From JAXGPP01 sp040766885 (GTDB taxonomy: Bacteria; Planctomycetota; Planctomycetia; Pirellulales; Thermoguttaceae), in NCBI GenBank assembly GCA_040766885.1, contig JAXGPP010000009.1, positions 248,001-312,000 on the forward strand: 64,000 bases of DNA, written 5' to 3'. The notes under the pieces were generated by a model that saw only the letters and a list, made by a program, of their open reading frames with translations, searched no databases and had not been told where the DNA came from. Shown here piece after piece: positions 45,801 to 54,827 of this stretch (position 1 is the first letter of the stretch; each line of letters begins with the position of its first letter). The position numbers and the translations under genes were made by a program.

Positions 45801-46453
45801 GTATATTCGCGATAACGGCGGGCTTTGCCCGCCTGGGCACGAAGGCTGCGGAGTCGATTCTCGACCTCGTCGACGATGTCCGATAGCCGCAGCAGGTTCT
45901 GGTCTACTCGTTCGAGCCGCCGCAGGGCTTCGAGCTTCTTCGCCTTGAAGCGGCTGATCCCGGCGGCCTCTTCGAAGATCACCCGGCGTTCACGTGGCGA
46001 GGACTGCAGGAGGACATCGACCTTGCCCTGCTCGATGACGCTGTAGGCGTGGCTCCCCAAGCCGGTGCCAGCCAGAAGATCCTTGATGTCGCGCAGCCGG
46101 CACGGCTGGCGGTTGACCAGGTACTCCCCTTCGCCGCTGCGATACACCCGGCGGGTGATGTGCACCTCAGGGGTGTCGACGGGCAGTACTCCAGCGGAGT
46201 TCTCGAGCGTGAGGGTGATTTCGGCCGCGTTCATCGGCCGGCGCGTTCCCGAGCCATTGAAGATGACGTCGGCCATCTCCTTGCCCCGGAGGCTCTTAAC
46301 GCTCTGTTCGCCCAACACCCACTTGATTGCGTCGACGACGTTCGACTTGCCCGAGCCGTTTGGACCCACAACCACGGTGACGCCCGGGGGGAACTCGAAT
46401 CGGGTTTTGTCGGCAAAGCTCTTGAAGCCGACGAGTTCCAGGGCCTTGAGCAT
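42824..46453 (-). CDS. smc: Chromosome segregation protein SMC
   Basis: A 1209-aa protein, normal length, from ATG 46453; the frame upstream is not conserved. GPNGSGKSN at 30-38 is the Walker A loop with GFKSF before it. Long coiled coils (about 170-500 and 670-1030) flank a hinge at about 520-660. The C-terminal head has LLSGGEKTLTCVAMLLAI (signature) and CVLDEVDAALDEAN (Walker B). It is the core ATPase of condensin that organises and segregates the chromosome with ScpA/ScpB, whose genes are not here. The nearby FlgI-like gene on the same strand ends 102 bases upstream. Confidence 0.97.
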   Translation of the reverse strand: MLKALELVGFKSFADKTRFEFPPGVTVVVGPNGSGKSNVVDAIKWVLGEQSVKSLRGKEMADVIFNGSGTRRPMNAAEITLTLENSAGVLPVDTPEVHITRRVYRSGEGEYLVNRQPCRLRDIKDLLAGTGLGSHAYSVIEQGKVDVLLQSSPRERRVIFEEAAGISRFKAKKLEALRRLERVDQNLLRLSDIVDEVENRLRSLRAQAGKARRYREYTERLQELRTQVALVDWRRLSDRLKECEDDLAVLAAQHDAASAETGAIEMRLVEAEGRIAEANEAIQHSESRSAATRTRIAALSSASEHERKRGQDLDEEISRHRVQLAAMSHRAGDLLQQLRETEKAVAAADEQHVRLARSLAEGERGLTEINAELDQLRSENEQRRSAYLEQMRSAAALGNETSALERELAATLAIRRRSQQRLEELDAQLQAVTAERESLLRTRTDLARRVDERSASLGAARADLAGRRRGLAVCEADRANLHQRRSGLAERAALLEELERRYEGVSAGVKEVLTQSRESPEGPFRQVCGLLADLIQVSMEAAMLVEVALGERAQHVVVAPGGELLEHLKGHPNQFSGRVGFVWLEGHVSDADEPPADLSGRPGVLGRADWFVQTDSTYAPLVSRLLCRTWFVETLAHALAYAGSVGHGLSFVTATGELLAADGTISVGPRHTATGLITRRSELRSLKIQLAELASRIVAVNAEIETLEQQIAIDEQHADALAADHQRALDALGEHGHRITAADERLSQVARQRGSLDDEVRAAAEKHDAVEQQLDAARTRHGLLVASLADVESSVNALAQRIERMEGERLVRQRESTEAKVDLAKSEERLENLRARLRQSEESQQERMRAIGDSRQRLAECIRRSEQSHRTILDAESELADLYLQKEGLARQSAEAIARRDALHRERGELAADVQRIRGRMRKLEDRIHAQDLAANEIRHERTSLAARLREDYAIELAELEHEPTLEEQHQREAVQQEIDELRRKINSLGNVNLEALEELDQHEARYRTLAEQYKDLSEAKKALEKIIEKINADSRRLFVDTLETVRGHFQQLFRDLFGGGQADIVLEEGIDILETGIEIVARPPGKEPRSISLLSGGEKTLTCVAMLLAIFRSRPSPFCVLDEVDAALDEANIDRFTKVLQDFLAWTQFIIVTHSKKTMTCANTIYGVTMQESGISKQVSVRFEDVSDDGEIRLPAGSAPAADETQAA

Positions 46454-46555
46454 AATGAGGGGAATGTCTTTAAGAGGCGGTCTCAGAGCCGCCCCGGGCG
46501 ACAAACGGCAGCGCTACGGGAAACGGTCCCTGAGACGGCGTCTTCGGAAGGCGGT

Positions 46556-48376
46556 TCATTCAGTGTCGCGTCCCGCCATTCTAGCAAAGAAGTTCCTGAT
46601 TGGTCGCGGCCTTTCCAGGGAGTCGGGGGCAATCTGGGCGACCTCGTCATCCATGCCCTCCGATTGGGAAGAGCCGCCCCCCTCTTCCTTGCCAAACAGA
46701 TCAGGCATCGGACTGGTGGCCGGTTTGGAACCTTCGTCCCCCTCCGCCTCGGCAGCAGCAGCCGCCACCCGCTGATAGGTGCGGCCGGCCTGTGGAAGTG
46801 CATCGACCTCAAACCGACCGGCGATGGCCCCAGCGGCTTTGGCCTCCTGCAGGGCCTGGACCACATCGGGGTACGTGCCACCCAGCTCCACGATCGCACG
46901 GATCACCTCGTCAATGCGGTCGCTTACGATCCGCTTCTGGTCGGCCTCGCCCACGGCAAAGCGGCTGACGGCCACTTCACCTGGCCGGTTGCTGGTCACC
47001 ATTATCTGGTTGCCGGCTTCGATCGCCACTACGCCCTCGAGGCGCTGGTCCGGTCCGAACAGGACGACTTCCGGCCGGCGGCTCCGAGTGACATGGATCA
47101 TCGGCGGTCCCTGGGTGTTCAATACGTGATAGCTGAACTCGCCTCCCAGGCCTTCGCCAAGCACCAGGGAATCATTGGGATTCATGGCCCACAGCGCGCG
47201 GAAGGCCCCGTAACGGGTCTCGGCGCTGGGGACGTGGAGCAGGTTGCGAAGTTCTTCATAGGCAGAGAAGTTGTCCATGGCACTCAAGGCGGTAAGTGCG
47301 AAGACGCGGAACGCCGGCTGGTTGCGGGCTGTCTGGGCCAGCACTTCGACGGCGTCGGGCTGATCGAGATAGGCTAGCGCTTCTGCGGCGTAGAAACGGA
47401 CTTCCGAATCGGCGGATTGCAGCCCTTTGCGCAGCACCTCGTTCCCCTGGCTGCCGATCGCTTCCAGTTCCAACGCTGCCTTGGCCGACGTGATCGGATC
47501 GAGAAGCCGTTTCTCCAGCACAGCAAGCCGATCCATGAGCTCCGATTCCGTTTCACGGAGCGGTACCGCGCGAACCACCTGGACGTAGCGTTGAATGTTG
47601 TCCTTATACCTCGGGTGGACTGCCAGTTCGACATACTGATCGGTGTGGGCCTCGGCCACGCCACGCTTCAGGCCCCGTTGGAACATGTGAAATCGCTTGT
47701 TCACAGCCGTCTCGATGCGCGCTGCATTGAGGACCGACTTCCCGCTCGGCGTCAGGACGAGCCCGAGGGGCCGTGACTTTTTGCAGCGCCCGCCTCCCAG
47801 GATAGTGCCGCGGCCGAGTAAGACCGAATCCTTCTTCTGACTGGCGGCCGGATCGACCATCACCGGCCCCTCAGCCCAGCCGAGCAGGTGCCCGCTATGG
47901 ATCTTGGCGTCTTCCATCACGGCGAACTCTTGCAGCCGAGTCTCGAGCAGGTAGCCGCCGCGGATGCTCGTCGTCTCACTCTGCGTCGGCACGCGGACTT
48001 CGACATCGAACTGGTCCCCCTCCTGAATTCCGGGGCGAAGGTACGCGCGGACCAGAACCATCGTCGTATTGCGCGAGGCGAGCAAGGTGTTTGGACTTTC
48101 GACCCCCCGTGCCTGCATGTCGGCAACCAGCGCAGCGCGCTGCGGCGAGGGACGCGGATCGCTACCGGTGCCGCGGAGACCGGTCAATAACCCGATACCC
48201 TCGACACGGACCGGATGGAGGTTGAACGGCACCGCAAGATCACCCACCAGCCGGGTTATCGGGGTAGTCTGTTCTTCGTCGGGGCTTTGCGACCGCATCG
48301 AGCGGAGTCCGTTGAACCACGAACAACCGCCAAGAAACAGGGCACAGCACAAGGGAAGTACCAGCAGGGACCTCAT
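46556..48376 (-). CDS. FlgI-like lipoprotein with HEAT repeats
   Basis: A 606-aa protein from ATG 48376 with a lipoprotein signal (LLVLPLCCALFLGGC, cysteine about 18). Residues about 45-290 resemble the flagellar P-ring protein FlgI: VEGIGLLTGLRGTGSDP corresponds to the GxGLVxGLxGTGD start, and the segments RNTTMVLVRAYLRPGIQEGD and SIRGGYLLETRL follow. Residues about 305-400 are HEAT-like alpha repeats (DSEVRFYAAEALAYL). The C-terminal 200 residues end in a Glu/Ala/Gly tail. FlgI itself is about 365 aa, has no lipobox and no HEAT part. No flagellar genes are nearby, so this is probably an envelope ring-like protein with a different job. Confidence 0.72.
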   Translation of the reverse strand: MRSLLVLPLCCALFLGGCSWFNGLRSMRSQSPDEEQTTPITRLVGDLAVPFNLHPVRVEGIGLLTGLRGTGSDPRPSPQRAALVADMQARGVESPNTLLASRNTTMVLVRAYLRPGIQEGDQFDVEVRVPTQSETTSIRGGYLLETRLQEFAVMEDAKIHSGHLLGWAEGPVMVDPAASQKKDSVLLGRGTILGGGRCKKSRPLGLVLTPSGKSVLNAARIETAVNKRFHMFQRGLKRGVAEAHTDQYVELAVHPRYKDNIQRYVQVVRAVPLRETESELMDRLAVLEKRLLDPITSAKAALELEAIGSQGNEVLRKGLQSADSEVRFYAAEALAYLDQPDAVEVLAQTARNQPAFRVFALTALSAMDNFSAYEELRNLLHVPSAETRYGAFRALWAMNPNDSLVLGEGLGGEFSYHVLNTQGPPMIHVTRSRRPEVVLFGPDQRLEGVVAIEAGNQIMVTSNRPGEVAVSRFAVGEADQKRIVSDRIDEVIRAIVELGGTYPDVVQALQEAKAAGAIAGRFEVDALPQAGRTYQRVAAAAAEAEGDEGSKPATSPMPDLFGKEEGGGSSQSEGMDDEVAQIAPDSLERPRPIRNFFARMAGRDTE

Positions 48377-48664
48377 GACGACGTGTGCTCCTTCATTAGC
48401 CACCCGGCGCGCATCGCTTCCGGCTCCGCCGGCGCGAAGTGGAAAATGCAATCCCGCACCACCCCATAGATAAGTCTCTGGAAAAGACAGTCGGGGCGGG
48501 ACGATAGCCGTTTCCCCTCCACAGGTCAAGGCGACCGAATCAGAGATGCCGAAACACCCCCTACCAGCGGGTAAACGACTGGTCGATTCGCCTCGCGGAC
48601 GCTAGAATCGGCGGCTCCAGCAACTCGACCATCGCGTTCGCATCAAGGAGGCTTACGGGCTGTC

Positions 48665-49354
48665 GTGGATTCATCCACTGTCTGCGTGGTCGATTCGCAT
48701 CCACGGTCCCGGCGAGCATTGGGCGAGCTCCTGGCTCCACGGCACCCGGTGCGCACCTACGCTGCGCTCGACGCCTTTCTCGCAGAGTACTCATTCGACC
48801 TCCGCGGATGCCTGCTGATCGACGCGGCGGGGCCGTGTGTGCTCGAATCACTCCAACGGCTTCGAGAGGCCCGGGTGGTGCTGCCGGCGATCATCATCTC
48901 GCCGACCACCGAGGTGGAAACCGTGGTGGCGGCAATGCGATGGGGCGCGCTCAATTATCTGCAGAAGCCCTGCGACAACGGCCGCGTGACGGCGGCCGTC
49001 GACGAGGCGTTCTCCTGGGACGATGAGCATCGCCAGCAACGGTTCGTCCGAGCAAGAAACGGACGGCGGCTGGCCCGGCTTACGCGCGGCGAACGAGCGG
49101 TTCTCAGCCTGCTTCTCGCCGGGCATTCGAACCAGTCGGCCGCGGAAAGCCTGGAAATCAGCGTGCGCGCCGTCGAAGTTCGCCGTGCCAAGCTGATGAA
49201 GAAGATGGCCGCCCGCTCGCTCGCCGAACTGGTTCGTATGGCGATCATTGCGGAGCCGGATGCGGCGGCTCAAACCGTTTCACAGCGATTCATCCCGAGT
49301 ACGCAATATCACCAGCCGGACTCGGCCGCTGCTATTCCCTATCGCAAAGCTTGA
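48665..49354 (+). CDS. FixJ-type response regulator
   Basis: A 229-aa protein from GTG 48665; AGGAGG lies about 13 bases upstream, a little far, and no closer start is available. The receiver domain (residues 5-115) has VVDSHPRSRR, phospho-aspartate in LLIDAAGP and the lysine in YLQKPCD. The LuxR/NarL helix-turn-helix follows (LTRGERAVLSLLLAGHSNQS, then VRAVEVRRAKLMKKM). The FixJ/NarL type activates transcription when phosphorylated. The acidic pair is reduced to a single D. No kinase is adjacent. A strong terminator follows at once. Confidence 0.83.
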   Translation: MDSSTVCVVDSHPRSRRALGELLAPRHPVRTYAALDAFLAEYSFDLRGCLLIDAAGPCVLESLQRLREARVVLPAIIISPTTEVETVVAAMRWGALNYLQKPCDNGRVTAAVDEAFSWDDEHRQQRFVRARNGRRLARLTRGERAVLSLLLAGHSNQSAAESLEISVRAVEVRRAKLMKKMAARSLAELVRMAIIAEPDAAAQTVSQRFIPSTQYHQPDSAAAIPYRKA

Positions 49355-49359
49355 GGACG

Positions 49360-49400
49360 GCTGAGTACCTGGCGTCTGGCACCAGGTACTCAGCGTTTTC
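49360..49400 (+). terminator. Rho-independent terminator of the FixJ-type gene
   Basis: GCTGAGTACCTGG (49360-49372) and CCAGGTACTCAGC (49382-49394) form a perfect 13-bp stem with a 9-base loop, followed by GTTTTC. It starts 5 bases after the stop codon. Confidence 0.85.
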
Positions 49401-49417
49401 AGTCCAACCAGACTATT

Positions 49418-50479
49418 CTACGGCCGCGGCCGATCGGTGCGGTTGGCAACGTTGCCCGCAGTACCGGAAAGGGGTGAGGTGGTCGCCGTGTAGCTGGTCA
49501 GGGCCTTCATGTAGTTGCCGCGTTCGAAGGCAGCCGGATCGGGGCAGTTCTGCTGGCTCATCGCGCCGCGGAGTTGTTCAATCGAGACATACTCCTTCTC
49601 CTCGAGCCATTCCTGCATCCCCTGCAGCACTTGGCCGATGAAGCCGAAGCCCTGCTGGTAGAGGGCCGAGACGACCATGCCGACATCGGCCCCGGCGGCG
49701 ATCGCCTTGAGCATGTCGGTGGCCGAATGAATGCCGCTCGTCAGGGCCAGCGATGCGTTCACCCGGCCGTAGAGAATGGCGATCCAGCGCATCGGCAAGC
49801 GCATCTCGGCCGCCGTGCTGAGCTCGATCTTGTTGGAGATCTCGAGGCTCTCCAGGTCGATGTCGGGTTGGAGGAAGCGGTTGAAGAGCACCAACCCGTT
49901 GGCGCCGGCGTCGACGATCCGCTTGCACATATGGCCTGGCGAGCTGAAGTACGGGCCAACCTTGACGGCAACGGGAATCGACAGTTCGTGTTTCACCGCC
50001 CCGACCAAGTCGAGGTACTTCTGTTCGACGTCTTCCGCCGTCATGTCCATGTCGGCAGCGACGAAGTAAATATTCAATTCCATGGCGTCGGCCCCAGCTT
50101 CCTGCATGAGCCTGGCGTAACGGAGCCATCCCCCCTTGGAAGTCCCGTTCAGACTGGCGATCACGGGGATCGTGAGTGCTTTTTTGACCTCCTCGATGTG
50201 CTCCAGGTAGCCTTTGGGGCCAAGCTTGTAGTCGTCAAGTTCGGGGTACCAGTTGCTGTGCTCGGCGTAGAACTCAGCGCCGTAGGCCTGGGCCTCGGTG
50301 AGTTCGATCGCCTCGTGTTCAATCTGCTCCTCGAACAACGAGTGCAGCACGACGGCCGCCGCGCCGGCCTCTTCCAGGCGCTTGAGATTGGCGGTCTTGT
50401 CCGACAGCGGGCTGGCGGCCACCACCACCGGGTTCTTCAATTCCAATCCGAGATACTTGGTCTTCAGGTCCACAGCCAT
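49418..50479 (-). CDS. Dihydroorotate-dehydrogenase-like flavoprotein
   Basis: A 353-aa TIM-barrel FMN protein of the DHOD/PreA family, from ATG 50479 with AGGAGA about 7 bases upstream (the frame starts at a TTG two codons earlier). LKNPVVVAASPLSD, NGTSKGGWLRYARLMQEAGA and VAVKVGPYFSS form the FMN site, and GADVGMVVSALYQQG ends the barrel. It oxidises or reduces pyrimidines or other small molecules in the cytoplasm. It lies 122 bases after the PFOR gene on the same strand, a pairing suggestive of a ferredoxin-linked redox role. It is not the pyrimidine-biosynthesis PyrD in sequence detail. Confidence 0.82.
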   Translation of the reverse strand: MAVDLKTKYLGLELKNPVVVAASPLSDKTANLKRLEEAGAAAVVLHSLFEEQIEHEAIELTEAQAYGAEFYAEHSNWYPELDDYKLGPKGYLEHIEEVKKALTIPVIASLNGTSKGGWLRYARLMQEAGADAMELNIYFVAADMDMTAEDVEQKYLDLVGAVKHELSIPVAVKVGPYFSSPGHMCKRIVDAGANGLVLFNRFLQPDIDLESLEISNKIELSTAAEMRLPMRWIAILYGRVNASLALTSGIHSATDMLKAIAAGADVGMVVSALYQQGFGFIGQVLQGMQEWLEEKEYVSIEQLRGAMSQQNCPDPAAFERGNYMKALTSYTATTSPLSGTAGNVANRTDRPRP

Positions 50480-50601
50480 GGTCAATCTCCTGGTTCGCTT
50501 GTGTCAATAAGTTGTACCTCGCCGCCCACGCCCCGCGCCGGCGCGGGGGATGGCGGCAACCGCTGCCGTGCATCGGCACGGCAGCGGGGCGATTGACCTC
50601 G

Positions 50602-53600
50602 TCAGGTGGTCGCCTTGTCCGAAGTCTCCGTCTTAGCGCCGTTGCCGTTGCCATTGCCGGGAGCGGGCAGGCGCTGGAACTGGGCCAACTGCTCGTACAG
50701 CTGCCAGCGAGCCATGATGTCCTCTTCGCCGAGCTTCATCAGCCGCTCGTGCTCTTCGGGCTTCGAGCGGGCGAGGATGGCGAAGCGGGCGGCCTTCATG
50801 GCGAACTCGCGGAAACTGCCCTTCGGCGCCCGGCTGTCGAGGTGGAAGGGGGTCTGCGCGTCGCGCGGATCATAGTGGTACAACGGCCAGTAGCCGCAGG
50901 CCACCGCCTCCTTCTGCAGGTCGAGCGCTTTGACCATGTCGATGCCCCAGCCGATGCAGTGCGACAGGGCGATGATCAGCGATGGGCCGCGGTACGACTC
51001 CGCCTCGCGGATCGTCTTGATCGCGTGCAACGGGTTGGCGCCGAAGGCGATCTGGCCCACGTACACGCTGCCGTAGCTCATGGCGATCAGGCCGAGGTCC
51101 TTCTTCCGGGCCGGCTTGCCGGCGGCGGCGAACTTGGCCACCGCACCGCGCGGCGTCGATTTCGACGCCTGGCCGCCCGTGTTCGAATAGACTTCGCTGT
51201 CGAGCACCAGCAGGTTGATGTCGCGGCCCGAGGCGATGACGTGGTCGAGGCCGCCGAAACCGATGTCGTAGGCCCAGCCGTCGCCGCCGAACGACCACAC
51301 GCTCCGCCGCGTGAGGTAGTCGGCCGAGGCCAACAGCCGCTCGGCGTCGGCGTTCTTCTTCATGCCGCCGAGCTTCTTCTTGAGGTCGGCCACCAGCCGG
51401 CGCTGTTCGAAGATCTCGTCTTCGCTCTCCTGCCTGTTGCCCAGTAGGCGCGTAACCAGTTCATCCCCCAGATCGGACGACAGCCGCTTCAGGAGGTCGG
51501 AGGCGTACTTGATCTGCTGGTCGATCGCCAGCCGGAAGCCGAAGCCGAATTCCGCTGCGTCCTCGAACAGCGAGTTCGACCATGACGGCCCGCGCCCCTC
51601 GCGATTGACCGTATAGGGCGTGCATGGCAGGTTGCCACCATAAATAGACGAGCATCCGGTGGCGTTGCCGATCAGCATCCGGTCGCCGAAGAACTGGGTG
51701 ATGAGCTTGATGTAGGGCGTCTCGCCGCAGCCGGCGCACGCGCCAGGGAACTCGAACAGTGGTTCGAGAAGCTGCGAGCCCTTTACTGTGTCGGCCTTGA
51801 CCTCCAGCCGATTGGCCTCGGGCAGGCTCAGGTAGAACTCCCAGTTGTCCTTCTCGACATCGACATGCTCCATGAGCGGACGCATGTTGATTGCCTTGTG
51901 CTTGGGCTGGCTCTTGTCCTTGGCGGGGCATACTTCGACGCACAGGCTGCAGCCGGTGCAGTCTTCCGGCGCCACCTGAACGGTGAAGTTCCAGCCCGGA
52001 TACTCCTTGCCGCGCCATTCGGCCGTCTTCCAGGTCTTCGGCGCCCGGCTGAGTTCCTTGGGATCGTAGACCTTCATGCGGATCGTGGCGTGCGGGCAAA
52101 CCAGCGAGCAGAGGCCGCACTGGATGCAGATCTTCTCGTCCCAGATGGGAATGTCCTGGGCGATTCGCCGCTTCTCGTACTTGGTCGTCCCGGTGGGGAA
52201 CGTGCCGTCGTTGGGCAGCGCGCTCACGGGCAGTTCGTCGCCGCGGTTGGCGATCATCTCAGCCAGCACGTTCTTGACGAACTCCGGAGCGTCGGCCGGC
52301 ACGGGCGGCAGGACGTGGGTCTTGGAAGTCGCCGTGCCGGGCACTTTGACCTCCTGCAGGCTGGCCAGGGCGCCGTCGACCGCGGCATAGTTCCGCTCGA
52401 CGATCGCTTCGCCCCCCTTCTTACCATAGGTCTTCTTGATGGCCCCCTTGATCTCGCCGATCGCCTGCTCGACGGGAATGATGTTGGCCAGCTTGAAGAA
52501 GCAGGTCTGCATCACAGTGTTGATGCGAACGCCCATCTGCGCTTCGCGGGCGACCTTGTAGCCGTCGACCACGAACAACTTGAGCTTCTTGCGGATGATC
52601 TCCTGCTGCACCTCGATAGGCAGGTGATCCCACACCTCGTCGGCATGATACGGACTGTTGAGCAGTAGTGTGGCCCCTTCAATGGCCATCGAAAGCATGT
52701 CGATCCGGTCGAGGAACTGGAACTGGTGGCAGGCCACGAAGTTGGCCTTGTGCACGAGATAGGATCCCTTGATCGGGCGCGGGCTGAACCGCAGGTGCGA
52801 GGTCGTCACCGAACCGGCTTTGCGCGAGTCGTAGACGAAGTAACCCTGCGCGTGGAGCGGGGTAGACTCGCCGACGATCTTCACCGAGTTGCGGTTGGCG
52901 CCCACCGTGCCGTCGCTGCCGAGGCCGAAGAATACAGCCCGCAGCACATCGTCCTTCTCGGTGGAGAAATCGGGGTCGTAGTCCAGGCTCAGGTTGGTAA
53001 CGTCGTCCTTGATGCCCACGGTGAAGTGGAGCTTGGGCTCCGGCTTGAGCAACTCGTCGAACACAGCCTTGACCTGGGCCGGGGTGAACTCCTTGGAAGA
53101 CAGGCCGTATCGACCGCCGATCACCTTCGGCATGGCTGCGCCGCCGGAGACCGCGGCCCACTTCTCGACCAGAGCGGTAACCACGGTCATGTAGAGCGGT
53201 TCGCCCACCGCGCCCGGTTCCTTGGTGCGGTCGAGGACGGCGATCGTCTTGACCGATTTCGGCAAGGACTTGAGGAAGGCGTCGGTGTCGAACGGCAGGA
53301 ACAGGCGGACCTTGACGATGCCTACCTTTTCGCCATCGTCGACGAGCTTGTCGATCGCCTCTTCGGCCACGCCGGCCCCGGAGCCCATGATGATGATCAC
53401 GCGCTCGGCGTCAGGAGCGCCGAAGTAGTCGAACAGGTGGTACTGGCGGCCGACGAGCCCGGCGAACTTGTCCATCGTCTGCTGGACGATGCCGGCGCAG
53501 GCGTCGTAGAACTTATTGCAGGTCTCGCGGGCCTGGAAGAAAACATCCGGGTTCTGGGCGGTGCCGCGGAGGACCGGTGCGTCGGGGGAGAGCGCTCGCT

Positions 53601-54216
53601 CGCGGTGCTCGCGGATGCGGTTCTCGTCCATCATCGCCCGGCAGTCGTCCTCGGTGAGTTGCTCGATCTTGTTGACCTCGTGCGAGATGCGGAAACCGTC
53701 GAAGAAGTGGACGAACGGGATCCGCGACTCGAGCGTCGCCGCCTGAGCGATGAGCGCGAAGTCCTGGGCCTCCTGCACCGACGAGGAGCAGAAGAGAGCC
53801 CAGCCGGTGGGTCGGCAAGTCATCACGTCGCCGTGGTCGCCGAAAATCGACAGGGCATGAGTGGCCACGGTACGCGCGGTGACGTGGAACGCGGTCGGCG
53901 TCAGTTCGCCGGCGATCTTGAACATGTTGGGGATCATCAGCAACAGCCCCTGCGACGCCGTGAAGGTCGTCGTCAGGGCACCGGCTTGCAGCGAGCCGTG
54001 CACCGCACCGGCGGCGCCGGCCTCGCTCTGAAGCTCCACCACGTCGGGAACTGTGCCGAAAACATTCTTTCGACCGGCCGCCGCCCAAGCGTCGGGCATC
54101 TCTCCCAAACCCGAAGAAGGAGTGATGGGATAGATGGCCATTACCTCGTTGACGAGGTGGGCAATATTGGCGGTCGCTTCATTGCCGTCGACGGTCACGA
54201 AGCGTCGTTCAGCCAC
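50602..54216 (-). CDS. nifJ: Pyruvate:ferredoxin (flavodoxin) oxidoreductase
   Basis: A 1204-aa single-chain PFOR, normal length, from GTG 54216 with GAGGAG about 9 bases upstream. It converts pyruvate and CoA to acetyl-CoA, CO2 and reduced ferredoxin or flavodoxin. The TPP/pyrimidine domain starts at the N-terminus (NEATANIAHLVNEV). Two [4Fe-4S] ferredoxin motifs are CIQCGLCSLVCPHA and CTGCSLCVEVCPAK, and CAGCGETPY is the proximal cluster. The thiamine-diphosphate motif GDGWAYDIGFGG leads to NTGGQAS. The enzyme indicates fermentative or low-oxygen metabolism. An 18-base hairpin and a 600-base gene-free stretch lie upstream. Confidence 0.97.
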   Translation of the reverse strand: MAERRFVTVDGNEATANIAHLVNEVMAIYPITPSSGLGEMPDAWAAAGRKNVFGTVPDVVELQSEAGAAGAVHGSLQAGALTTTFTASQGLLLMIPNMFKIAGELTPTAFHVTARTVATHALSIFGDHGDVMTCRPTGWALFCSSSVQEAQDFALIAQAATLESRIPFVHFFDGFRISHEVNKIEQLTEDDCRAMMDENRIREHRERALSPDAPVLRGTAQNPDVFFQARETCNKFYDACAGIVQQTMDKFAGLVGRQYHLFDYFGAPDAERVIIIMGSGAGVAEEAIDKLVDDGEKVGIVKVRLFLPFDTDAFLKSLPKSVKTIAVLDRTKEPGAVGEPLYMTVVTALVEKWAAVSGGAAMPKVIGGRYGLSSKEFTPAQVKAVFDELLKPEPKLHFTVGIKDDVTNLSLDYDPDFSTEKDDVLRAVFFGLGSDGTVGANRNSVKIVGESTPLHAQGYFVYDSRKAGSVTTSHLRFSPRPIKGSYLVHKANFVACHQFQFLDRIDMLSMAIEGATLLLNSPYHADEVWDHLPIEVQQEIIRKKLKLFVVDGYKVAREAQMGVRINTVMQTCFFKLANIIPVEQAIGEIKGAIKKTYGKKGGEAIVERNYAAVDGALASLQEVKVPGTATSKTHVLPPVPADAPEFVKNVLAEMIANRGDELPVSALPNDGTFPTGTTKYEKRRIAQDIPIWDEKICIQCGLCSLVCPHATIRMKVYDPKELSRAPKTWKTAEWRGKEYPGWNFTVQVAPEDCTGCSLCVEVCPAKDKSQPKHKAINMRPLMEHVDVEKDNWEFYLSLPEANRLEVKADTVKGSQLLEPLFEFPGACAGCGETPYIKLITQFFGDRMLIGNATGCSSIYGGNLPCTPYTVNREGRGPSWSNSLFEDAAEFGFGFRLAIDQQIKYASDLLKRLSSDLGDELVTRLLGNRQESEDEIFEQRRLVADLKKKLGGMKKNADAERLLASADYLTRRSVWSFGGDGWAYDIGFGGLDHVIASGRDINLLVLDSEVYSNTGGQASKSTPRGAVAKFAAAGKPARKKDLGLIAMSYGSVYVGQIAFGANPLHAIKTIREAESYRGPSLIIALSHCIGWGIDMVKALDLQKEAVACGYWPLYHYDPRDAQTPFHLDSRAPKGSFREFAMKAARFAILARSKPEEHERLMKLGEEDIMARWQLYEQLAQFQRLPAPGNGNGNGAKTETSDKATT

Positions 54217-54827
54217 AGGTCGTCTCCTCTGTAGAAAGTGAGGTCCGAATAGTGAGTGTCTTATTGAGTCCGCGATTAATCGGGAAGCGGCGCGAGAATC
54301 GCGCCCGAATACCCGGTTGAGAACATCGGATGTGTCCCACAGTCTACCACGGAACTCATGTATCGCCCGCCGGTTCGGACGGACCTTGCCGGGAAACCGG
54401 GTTGGGCGGTCAAAGTAAGTGAGGCGAGTCCAGGGGAAGGACGTCCGAGTGGCAGGGTTCGACGCGCCCTGAGCGGGAAGTGAATGCGGGCGACTCGGCG
54501 AGCTGCGCTTGGTCGGCAGGCCTTCCCGCTCTGGAAATCAGATCGCGGTGGTTGTGCCGCGGCTCTGCCCATCGGCGGCGTCGCCCGAACCAAGCGTGTG
54601 GGAGTGAACCGCTCGCGGGTCACTTGCCATCGTCAAGTCCGGACGCCGTAAAAGAGCAAATGTACCCAGTGCCCACTTATATCACAAGGACTCCTTCAGG
54701 GAGTAGGACGGAACTGCGTCCGGCTCTTGATACAGAGTCTCAGCTACCGGCGGTCAACTCCTACTTGCGGCGCAATATGAGCATTATTCAGTTACTTATT
54801 TGTGAAAATCGCATCGCGTGACAGGGA
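54217..54827. other. Gene-free stretch upstream of the PFOR gene
   Basis: The 611 bases hold a perfect hairpin GGCGCGA-GAA-TCGCGCC at 54289-54305, about 70 bases before the PFOR start, which may be part of its leader. An AT-rich run near 54775-54805 may be a promoter region. A frame at 54276-54623 has no credible coding sign. Nothing else recognised. Confidence 0.4.

Noticed and set aside
52726..54234. 502-codon plus-strand frame opposite the PFOR gene
   Set aside because: Shadow of the PFOR gene, whose cluster motifs are on the minus strand.
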